This document shows positions 5,363 to 11,971 of a DNA stretch of 11,971 nt, one piece after another. The stretch is from positions 1-11,971 of the forward strand of contig DATCTM010000029.1 in assembly GCA_036567945.1 (NCBI GenBank). Direction: 5' to 3'. Both the position numbers and the translations under genes were made by a program. The notes beneath the pieces are model-generated. The model did no database searches, was not told the origin of the DNA, and saw only the letters and a list, made by a program, of their open reading frames with translations. Source of the stretch: BRH-c54 sp036567945 (GTDB lineage: Bacteria; Bacteroidota; Bacteroidia; Flavobacteriales_E; Vicingaceae). Numbering within the stretch: position 1 is the first letter of the stretch; the number at the start of each line of letters is the position of its first letter.

Positions 5363-6634
5363 TTATTGGTATTTCGCTTTTAATTCTTTTGCTTTTTCGT
5401 ACTCACCTACTTGAGTGTAAAGTTTAATTAGCATGGTAGCTGTATCGCCATCTTCCGGTTTTGCCTTGTTTGCCATTTCTACATAAGGAATAGCACTTTC
5501 AAAGTCTTTTTTAGCTTCGGCTTTCATTGCTTCAAACTTTTTAGATTGACTTAAAGGCAAATCATTTGCTTCATTAATTTTATCAACACCTTTGTTAAAG
5601 TAATAAGCACCTAAGTTATAAGCTGCATCATGTTGTTTAGGATCTAATTCTAACGATTTTTTATAATCTAACACAGCAGCATCTTTATTTTCTAGTTTCT
5701 CTTGAACAGTTCCTCTAACATAATAAAGAAAAGCATTGGTGGCATCTAATTCAATAGCTGTATTTAAGCTTGTTAATGCATCTTCAGCTTTATCCGCTTG
5801 CAAGTAATAATCAATTTCTTCAAATATCAATGCTTGGTTGGTTGGATAAGCTTTTCTTCCTGCTTGTAAAACTGATAACGATTTTTCGTTGTCTCCTTCT
5901 TTTTTGTGAATTCTAGAAAGCGATTGATACAAACTTGGTCCGTTACCGTCAACATTGTATTTCAACTGAATTAAAGCATTGTACAATTGTTTTGCTGCTT
6001 CATAATCTTCAGCATATTCAGAAGCTAATGCTGTATTAAACATCATTACCGTGTCCATTTTTCCGGCAAGTTGATTTAACATCATAGATTTTCCAAAGTT
6101 CTCTTGTGCTTTTTTGTAATCCTTAGCTTGGAAGTTTTCTATTCCTTTGTTAGCGTATTCTCCTGCTAAGCCCGGCATTCTCATTCCTAAAATTAAGCCT
6201 GTATAAGACTCATCATCAACTTTACTTTTATTTTGTAAAGCTGAGAAGAACTTCATTACATCACTTCCATCCTCTTTGTTTAAATCTAATTTTTTTAATT
6301 CAGGATCTTGAAAGTTTAGTACCAACGCTTTTAAGTAAGAATCTGTAGCTTCATCTAAAGCTTCTTTATAAAGGTCTTTACAGTTTTGATCGGTTGTTGG
6401 CAATAAAACACTGTAATATAAATGTCCTCTATACAACCATGTTTTTGCCCAAGTTTTGGTGGTTTCATGTTCAATAGAAGAATTAATAGCTTCTAACCCA
6501 TTTTGTAATTCTGAGCATTTTCCGTTTCTGTCGAATGCTTTAATGAAACCAAAAGCACTTTGTACTTGGTTTTTTTGAGCAAATACTACTGTTGACCCGA
6601 CAATTACAGCAGCTGTTATCAGTATTTTTTTCAT
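5363..6634 (-). CDS. Exported tetratricopeptide-repeat protein
   Basis: The first 19 residues form a Sec signal peptide (MKK, then a hydrophobic core, ending VFA before Gln20), so the mature protein is periplasmic or beyond. The rest is alpha-helical with TPR-like units: about 160-190 (YANKGIENFQAKDYKKAQENF), 198-228, 235-266, 268-299, and the clearest at 301-334, ending LELDP. A further pair lies near 337-421. TPRs are protein-binding scaffolds and no catalytic domain is visible. One free Cys lies at each of positions 40 and 85 in the mature region. It starts 27 nt after the gyrA stop with no visible promoter or terminator between, so it is probably cotranscribed with gyrA. Its partner is unknown. 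The link to gyrase may be only shared growth-linked expression, since GyrA is cytoplasmic and this protein is exported. Confidence 0.82.
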   Translation of the reverse strand: MKKILITAAVIVGSTVVFAQKNQVQSAFGFIKAFDRNGKCSELQNGLEAINSSIEHETTKTWAKTWLYRGHLYYSVLLPTTDQNCKDLYKEALDEATDSYLKALVLNFQDPELKKLDLNKEDGSDVMKFFSALQNKSKVDDESYTGLILGMRMPGLAGEYANKGIENFQAKDYKKAQENFGKSMMLNQLAGKMDTVMMFNTALASEYAEDYEAAKQLYNALIQLKYNVDGNGPSLYQSLSRIHKKEGDNEKSLSVLQAGRKAYPTNQALIFEEIDYYLQADKAEDALTSLNTAIELDATNAFLYYVRGTVQEKLENKDAAVLDYKKSLELDPKQHDAAYNLGAYYFNKGVDKINEANDLPLSQSKKFEAMKAEAKKDFESAIPYVEMANKAKPEDGDTATMLIKLYTQVGEYEKAKELKAKYQ

Positions 6635-6661
6635 TTGTTTATATTTTATTTTTCAATTTAT

Positions 6662-9211
6662 TTATTCTTCATCGTTAGAAATATCAACATCCTTGCCATT
6701 ATCAGTTTCAACATCACCTATTGGAGCGTCCGGATTTTCTATTTCATTAATCATCACTTCATCTTCATCCTCAGATTTTTCAACTTTTGCAACTGCAGCA
6801 ATACTATCGTTTCCTTTTAGGTTAATCAATCTTACACCTTGAGTTGCTCTACCCATTACTCTTAATGTTTCAACAGCCAAACGAATCACTAATCCTGATT
6901 TATTGATAATCATTAAATCATCATTATCAGACACATCTTTCATAGCAATTAAACCACCTGTTTTATCAGTAATGTTAATGGTTTTAACACCTTTACCACC
7001 TCTATTGGTTACTCTGTAGTCTTCTAATTCAGAACGTTTTCCATATCCGTTTTCAGAAACTACCAAGATGTTTCTACTCTTATCATTTATAGCTATCATA
7101 CCAATTACAGCATCTTTTTCGTTAGCTAATCTAATACCTCTAACTCCTGATGCATTTCTACCCATCGGTCTAGTAGTAGATTCATTAAAACGAATTGCTT
7201 TTCCTGATTTAAGTGCTAATAAAATTTCATCAGAACCACTTGTTAGTTTAGCTTCTAACAACCTATCCCCTTCTCTAACGGTAATAGCGTTAATTCCATT
7301 TACTCTTGGTCTTGAATAGGCTTCTAAGGTAGTTTTTTTAACCACCCCTTTTTCAGTACACATAATGATGAAGTTGTTATTAATGTATTCTTCATCTTTC
7401 AAATCTTTAACATTAATATAAGCCAACACTTTGTCGTCAGTTTCAATGTTTATTAAGTTTTGGATGGCTCTACCTTTAGATTGTTTTGTGCCTTCAGGAA
7501 TTTCAAACACACGCATCCAGTAACATTTACCTTTTTCGGTGAATACTAATAGGTAATTATGCGTAGTAGCTACAAATAAGTTTTCTAAGAAATCTTCATC
7601 TCTGGTAGCAGAACCTTTAGCTCCTACTCCTCCTCTATTTTGTAATTTGTATTCAGATAAAGAAGTTCTTTTAATATATCCTAAGTGGGAAATAGTCACA
7701 ACAACTGTTTCATCAGGAATCATATCTTCAATACTAAAATCTCCTCCGGCATATTCTATTACACTTCTTCTTTCATCACCATATTTAGCTTTTACTTCTA
7801 ACAATTCATCTTTAATGATTTGCATTCTTCTGTCTTCGTTAGCTAAAATGTCTTTTAAATCTGTAATTAAAGCCATAATACTTTCGAATTCAGCTCTTAA
7901 TTTATCTTGCTCTAGTCCGGTTAACTGACGCAATCTCATTTCAACAATTGCTCTGGATTGAATATCTGATAAATTAAATCTTTCCATTAAATTATCACGA
8001 GCTTCATCAGGACTAGAAGATGCTCTAATTATTTTAATAACTTCATCTATATTATCTGAAGCAATAATTAATCCTTCTAAAATATGTGCTCTTTCTTCTG
8101 CTTTTCTTAATTCGTAAGTTGTTCTTCTAACTACTACTTCATGTCTGAATTCAACAAATTCAACAATAATATCTTTTAAGTTTAACACAACCGGTCTGCC
8201 TTTTACCAATGCAATGTTGTTTACACTAAAGGATGTTTGTAAGCCTGTTTGCTTAAATAAATTATTCAATACAACATTTGGAATAGCCTCTCTTTTAAGC
8301 TCATACACTATTCTCATTCCGTTTCTATCCGACTCATCTCTAATATCAGAAATACCATCAATTTTCTTGTCGTTAACCAAATCAGCTGTTTTCTTAATCA
8401 TTTCAGCTTTATTAACTTGGTAAGGAATTTCGTTTACAATAATTCTAAACCTTCCTGAATCTGTTTCTTCCAACTCCGTTTTTGCACGCATTACAATACG
8501 TCCTTTACCTGTATGGAAAGCATCTTTTACTCCTTGGTAACCATAAATAATTCCACCTGTAGGAAAGTCAGGGGCTTTTATGTGTTCCATTAAACCATCT
8601 ATATCTATTTCTCTGTTGTCTACATAAGCAACAATTCCGTCAATAACTTCAGTTAAATTATGAGGAGCCATATTGGTTGCCATACCTACTGCGATACCCG
8701 AAGCTCCATTTAGTAATAAAGCAGGAATTCTTGTTGGTAATACGGTTGGCTCCTGAAGTGTATCATCAAAGTTTAAGCTAAAATCTACCGTTTCTTTGTC
8801 AATATCTGCCAACATTTCTTCAGCTATCTTTTGTAATCTAGCTTCGGTATAACGCATTGCAGCAGGACTATCACCATCAACAGAACCAAAGTTACCTTGT
8901 CCGTCAACTAATTTATAACGCAACGACCATTCTTGAGCCATACGCACCATAGAATCATAAACCGCAGTGTCACCATGTGGGTGATACTTACCAAGCACCT
9001 CTCCTACAATTCTAGCTGATTTTTTATGCGCACCGTTTGATCTAACTCCTAATTCCATCATCCCAAATAGAATTCTTCTGTGAACAGGCTTTAAACCATC
9101 TCTCACATCAGGAAGAGCTCTAGACACAATAACCGACATTGAATAATCAATGTAGGCAGATTTCATTTCTTTCTCTATATTAATCGGAATAATTTTTTCG
9201 CCTTCTATCAT
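6662..9211 (-). CDS. gyrA: DNA gyrase subunit A
   Basis: GyrA cuts and rejoins DNA within the A2B2 gyrase, which introduces negative supercoils using ATP bound by GyrB. The N-terminal winged-helix and tower part contains the active-site Tyr121 in AAMRYTEARL. The quinolone region GKYHPHGDTAVYDSM has Thr82 and Asp86 at the positions of E. coli Ser83 and Asp87; Thr is a natural variant in several groups. The C-terminal DNA-wrapping domain carries a GyrA-box-like motif, LQNRGGVGAKG, near residue 525, which argues for GyrA rather than ParC. Further beta-pinwheel blades include RGGKGVKTINIT and GRATQGVRL. The last 40 residues are strongly acidic, a feature known to modulate wrapping in other GyrA proteins. 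Length, 849 aa, is normal. It is divergent from clpC and precedes the TPR gene. Confidence 0.98.
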   Translation of the reverse strand: MIEGEKIIPINIEKEMKSAYIDYSMSVIVSRALPDVRDGLKPVHRRILFGMMELGVRSNGAHKKSARIVGEVLGKYHPHGDTAVYDSMVRMAQEWSLRYKLVDGQGNFGSVDGDSPAAMRYTEARLQKIAEEMLADIDKETVDFSLNFDDTLQEPTVLPTRIPALLLNGASGIAVGMATNMAPHNLTEVIDGIVAYVDNREIDIDGLMEHIKAPDFPTGGIIYGYQGVKDAFHTGKGRIVMRAKTELEETDSGRFRIIVNEIPYQVNKAEMIKKTADLVNDKKIDGISDIRDESDRNGMRIVYELKREAIPNVVLNNLFKQTGLQTSFSVNNIALVKGRPVVLNLKDIIVEFVEFRHEVVVRRTTYELRKAEERAHILEGLIIASDNIDEVIKIIRASSSPDEARDNLMERFNLSDIQSRAIVEMRLRQLTGLEQDKLRAEFESIMALITDLKDILANEDRRMQIIKDELLEVKAKYGDERRSVIEYAGGDFSIEDMIPDETVVVTISHLGYIKRTSLSEYKLQNRGGVGAKGSATRDEDFLENLFVATTHNYLLVFTEKGKCYWMRVFEIPEGTKQSKGRAIQNLINIETDDKVLAYINVKDLKDEEYINNNFIIMCTEKGVVKKTTLEAYSRPRVNGINAITVREGDRLLEAKLTSGSDEILLALKSGKAIRFNESTTRPMGRNASGVRGIRLANEKDAVIGMIAINDKSRNILVVSENGYGKRSELEDYRVTNRGGKGVKTINITDKTGGLIAMKDVSDNDDLMIINKSGLVIRLAVETLRVMGRATQGVRLINLKGNDSIAAVAKVEKSEDEDEVMINEIENPDAPIGDVETDNGKDVDISNDEE

Positions 9212-9226
9212 GTAATTTACATTTTA

Positions 9227-9263
9227 ATTAGTACTGATTTTTTGAACTCCCGAAAGTACTAAT
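9227..9263. promoter_or_regulatory. Inverted repeat around the gyrA start site, candidate operator
   Basis: ATTAGTACT (9227-9235) and AGTACTAAT (9255-9263) form a perfect 9-bp inverted repeat with a 19-nt spacer. Each arm contains the palindrome AGTACT. The right arm overlaps the -7 element of the predicted gyrA promoter, and the left arm lies just downstream of the expected start. The arms therefore cannot both be in the transcript, which favours a DNA-binding site over an RNA hairpin. Confidence 0.35.
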
Positions 9264-9283
9264 AAGCCTTTTTTAAAGACAAA
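9251..9283 (-). promoter_or_regulatory. Predicted promoter of gyrA
   Basis: On the minus strand, TTTG (complement of 9280-9283) is followed after 21 nt by TACTTTCG (complement of 9251-9258), one mismatch from TAnnTTTG. Transcription would start near 9244, giving a leader of about 33 nt. Confidence 0.5.
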
Positions 9284-9364
9284 TTTTTAACGCTTATTTA
9301 CTAACAAAATTCTGTTGAAAAAGACATATTATATATTTTTAATAGATATTAGTATATAATTATT

Positions 9365-9394
9365 TTTGACTTACTTGAAATAATCCTAATTTTA
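9365..9394 (+). promoter_or_regulatory. Possible promoter of clpC
   Basis: TTTG (9365-9368), 18 nt, then TAATTTTA (9387-9394), one mismatch from TAnnTTTG. The spacing is slightly short. It would start transcription about 20 nt before the ATG at 9420. No repeat resembling a CtsR or HrcA (CIRCE) operator is visible nearby. Confidence 0.35.
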
Positions 9395-9419
9395 GGGTGT
9401 AAAATATAATAGAAAGTAT

Positions 9420-11971
9420 ATGGATGCAAATTTCTCATCAAAAGTTAAAGATGTAATTTCTTATAGCAAAGAAGAAGCCCTGAGATTAGGGCACGACTAT
9501 ATCGGAGTAGAACATCTCTTATTAGGAATTATACGAGAAGGTAATGGATTGGCAGTAAAAATTCTTGAATCATTAGGCGTAAATCCGAAAGATTTGAGAG
9601 CACAAATTGAACTTTCTACTAAAACCGGTTCAGGAATTCCTAGTCAATTATTAAATATTCCATTGGTAAAACAAGCAGAAAAGGTATTAAAGATAACTTA
9701 TTTAGAAGCCAAATTGTTTAAAAGTAATGTAATTGGTACAGAGCATTTATTGTTATCTATCTTAAAAGACCAAGATAATGTGGCTACACAAACATTACAA
9801 CAATTTGATGTTAATTACGATAAAGTAAAAGAAGAAATTATGATATTAAACTCGTCAGAAGATTTTAACCCAAAATCAGAATTCCCGGGAGCTTCATCTG
9901 ATGACGATGACGACAGCGGAAAAGGTTTTATGGGCGGAGGAGGAAGTCCTTCAAAAGGCTCAGAAAGCAAATCAAAAACTCCTGTATTGGATAATTTTGG
10001 TAGAGATTTAACCAAGTATGCCGAAGATGGTAAACTAGACCCTATTGTTGGTCGTGAAAAAGAAATAGAACGTGTTTCTCAAATTTTAAGTAGAAGAAAA
10101 AAGAATAACCCTATTTTAATTGGAGAGCCGGGTGTGGGTAAATCTGCTATTGCAGAAGGATTGGCGTTGCGTATTGTTCAAAAGAAAGTTTCTAGAGTAT
10201 TGTTCAATAAAAGAATTGTAACCTTAGATTTAGCTTCTTTGGTGGCAGGAACAAAATATAGAGGACAATTTGAAGAACGTATGAAAGCGGTGATGAATGA
10301 ATTGGAAAAATCTCCCGACATTATTTTGTTTATTGATGAAATTCATACCATTATTGGTGCCGGAGGTGCTACAGGCTCTTTAGATGCTTCTAACATGTTT
10401 AAACCTGCATTAGCAAGAGGCGAACTTCAATGTATTGGTGCTACCACTCTTGACGAGTATAGACAATACATAGAGAAAGATGGTGCGCTGGAAAGAAGAT
10501 TTCAAAAAGTGGTAATAGACCCTGCTACAGTTGAAGAAACTATGCAGATACTTGAAAATATTAAAGAGAAATATGAAGACCATCATAATGTTGTTTATAC
10601 AGAAGAAGCAATTAAGGCTTGCGTAACCTTAACAGATAGATATATTACTGACAGACATTTGCCGGATAAAGCGATTGATGCTTTAGATGAAGCCGGTTCT
10701 CGAGTACATATTACCAACATTAAAGTGCCTAAAAACATTATTGATATTGAGAAAAAAATTGATGAAATAAAGGCAAAGAAAAGTCATGTGGTAAAAAGCC
10801 AGAAATATGAAGAAGCTGCTCAGCTAAGAGATACTGAAAGAACACTTTTAAAAGAGTTGGAAGATGCTAAAACAGCATGGGAAGAAGAAACTAAAAACAA
10901 TAAAGAAACAGTTTCTGAGGAAAGTGTTGCTGAAGTGGTTTCTATGATGTCAGGAGTTCCTGTTCAGCGTGTAGCTCAGGCAGAAGGCGATCGTTTATTT
11001 AAAATGTTTGATGAAATCCATGATAAAGTTATCGGACAAAATGATGCCATTAAAAAAGTAGTTAAAGCTATTCAGAGAAACAGAGCGGGACTTAAAGACC
11101 CAAACAAACCTATTGGAAGTTTTATCTTCTTAGGACCAACAGGTGTTGGTAAAACTCAATTAGCAAAAGTATTAGCTAGGTATTTATTCGATAGTGAAGA
11201 TGCTCTTATTAGAATTGATATGAGTGAATACATGGAAAAATTTGCTGTTTCTCGTTTGGTTGGTGCCCCTCCGGGATATGTGGGTTATGAAGAAGGCGGA
11301 CAACTTACTGAAAAAGTAAGAAGAAAGCCCTACTCTATTGTATTGCTTGATGAAATTGAAAAAGCTCATCCGGATGTATTCAATCTATTGTTACAAGCAT
11401 TAGATGATGGTATTTTAACAGATAGCTTAGGTAGAAAAATCAATTTTAAAAATACCATTATTATTATGACATCCAATATTGGAGCTCGTCAGTTAAAAGA
11501 TTTTGGTCAGGGAGTAGGTTTTGCTACTTCAGCTAAAAAGGAATCTGCTGATGAACACTCAGCAAGTGTTATTCAAAATGCATTGAAAAAAGCTTTTGCT
11601 CCTGAATTCCTTAATAGAATTGATGATGTTGTTATTTTCAACTCTTTATCAAAAGATGATATTTTCAAAATTATTGATATTGAATTAGAAAGCTTATACA
11701 AACGTATTCAAGGCTTAGGGTATAAAATTGATTTGGCTAACGATGCTAAAGATTTTATTGCCGATAAGGGGTATGATGCTGCTTACGGAGCAAGACCTTT
11801 AAAAAGAGCTATCCAAAAATACTTGGAAGATCCGTTAGCTGAAGAAATCATTCAATCAAAAATTAAAGAAGGAGATACCATTAAAATAGAATTAGATAAA
11901 GTTACTAAAGAATTGGTAATGAACGTTGTTAAGGAAAAGCCTAAAAAAGCAGATACCAGCTCAGAAAAAGA
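9420..11971 (+). CDS. clpC: ATP-dependent Clp protease ATP-binding subunit ClpC (3' end cut by window)
   Basis: ClpC is a ring-forming AAA+ unfoldase that feeds proteins to ClpP. The start ATG 9420 gives MDANFSSKVKDVISYSKEEA, the usual N-domain opening, followed by LGHDYIGVEHLLLG. A linker with a run of five Asp and a Gly-rich stretch lies near 160-185. AAA-1 has Walker A GEPGVGKS (235-242) and Walker B FIDEIH (Asp305, Glu306). The middle domain contains the UVR-type motif YEEAAQLRD (463-471), which separates ClpC from ClpB and ClpA. AAA-2 has Walker A GPTGVGKT (572-579), Walker B LLDEIE (Asp644, Glu645) and the ClpP-docking loop VGF (699-701). A C-terminal D2-small domain with GYDAAYGARPLKR follows. 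All 850 visible codons are open, and the Lys-rich sequence at the edge suggests the stop is close. The gene is divergent from gyrA. Confidence 0.97.
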   Translation, partial: MDANFSSKVKDVISYSKEEALRLGHDYIGVEHLLLGIIREGNGLAVKILESLGVNPKDLRAQIELSTKTGSGIPSQLLNIPLVKQAEKVLKITYLEAKLFKSNVIGTEHLLLSILKDQDNVATQTLQQFDVNYDKVKEEIMILNSSEDFNPKSEFPGASSDDDDDSGKGFMGGGGSPSKGSESKSKTPVLDNFGRDLTKYAEDGKLDPIVGREKEIERVSQILSRRKKNNPILIGEPGVGKSAIAEGLALRIVQKKVSRVLFNKRIVTLDLASLVAGTKYRGQFEERMKAVMNELEKSPDIILFIDEIHTIIGAGGATGSLDASNMFKPALARGELQCIGATTLDEYRQYIEKDGALERRFQKVVIDPATVEETMQILENIKEKYEDHHNVVYTEEAIKACVTLTDRYITDRHLPDKAIDALDEAGSRVHITNIKVPKNIIDIEKKIDEIKAKKSHVVKSQKYEEAAQLRDTERTLLKELEDAKTAWEEETKNNKETVSEESVAEVVSMMSGVPVQRVAQAEGDRLFKMFDEIHDKVIGQNDAIKKVVKAIQRNRAGLKDPNKPIGSFIFLGPTGVGKTQLAKVLARYLFDSEDALIRIDMSEYMEKFAVSRLVGAPPGYVGYEEGGQLTEKVRRKPYSIVLLDEIEKAHPDVFNLLLQALDDGILTDSLGRKINFKNTIIIMTSNIGARQLKDFGQGVGFATSAKKESADEHSASVIQNALKKAFAPEFLNRIDDVVIFNSLSKDDIFKIIDIELESLYKRIQGLGYKIDLANDAKDFIADKGYDAAYGARPLKRAIQKYLEDPLAEEIIQSKIKEGDTIKIELDKVTKELVMNVVKEKPKKADTSSEK

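Noticed and set aside
8935..8975. Thr82 in GyrA as a quinolone-resistance change
   Set aside because: Thr at this position is the natural residue in several bacterial groups, so resistance cannot be claimed without relatives for comparison.
9328..9360. ATTATATA/TATATAAT inverted repeat upstream of clpC
   Set aside because: It is made only of A and T in a very AT-rich spacer, so it is expected by chance.

Overview
The window looks like chromosomal DNA of a low-GC member of the Bacteroidota, probably the Flavobacteriales. I infer this from the strong A+T bias, promoters of the TTTG-N19-21-TAnnTTTG type rather than the sigma70 type, few Shine-Dalgarno sequences, tRNAs without an encoded CCA, and the style of the GyrA, ClpC and LexA-like proteins. 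No species can be named from the sequence.

Left edge (1-1222), accessory-looking: the 3' tip of a tRNA-Pro, a terminator-like hairpin, a complete tRNA-Arg(TCT) with its own terminator, then a LexA/S24-type repressor gene that stops just inside the peptidase domain. Its stop codon lies in the first of two imperfect direct repeats. The second repeat carries a 97-nt element able to fold into a three-way junction. After it comes a 44-codon lipoprotein gene with its own Bacteroidota-type promoter. This looks like a decayed insertion next to a tRNA.

RNA-function pair (1259-2343, plus strand): a TruC-type tRNA pseudouridine synthase overlaps an Hsp15-like S4 protein by ATGA.

Stress operon (5101 down to 2383, minus strand): two tandem, diverged double-domain universal stress proteins and a YdjM-family membrane protein, with gaps of 24 and 28 nt. 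A promoter is visible upstream of the first gene.

Gyrase unit (9211 down to 5363, minus strand): gyrA, then after 27 nt an exported TPR protein, closed by a 17-bp hairpin terminator that separates it from the stress operon. The gyrA promoter is flanked by copies of AGTACT.

Right edge (9420 to the end, plus strand): clpC, divergent from gyrA, with both AAA+ modules, UVR motif and ClpP-docking loop. It runs off the window with probably only a few codons missing.

Most of the window is ordinary housekeeping and stress-response sequence. The unexplained part is 340-1100. I found no CRISPR array, transposase, recombinase or complete defence system.
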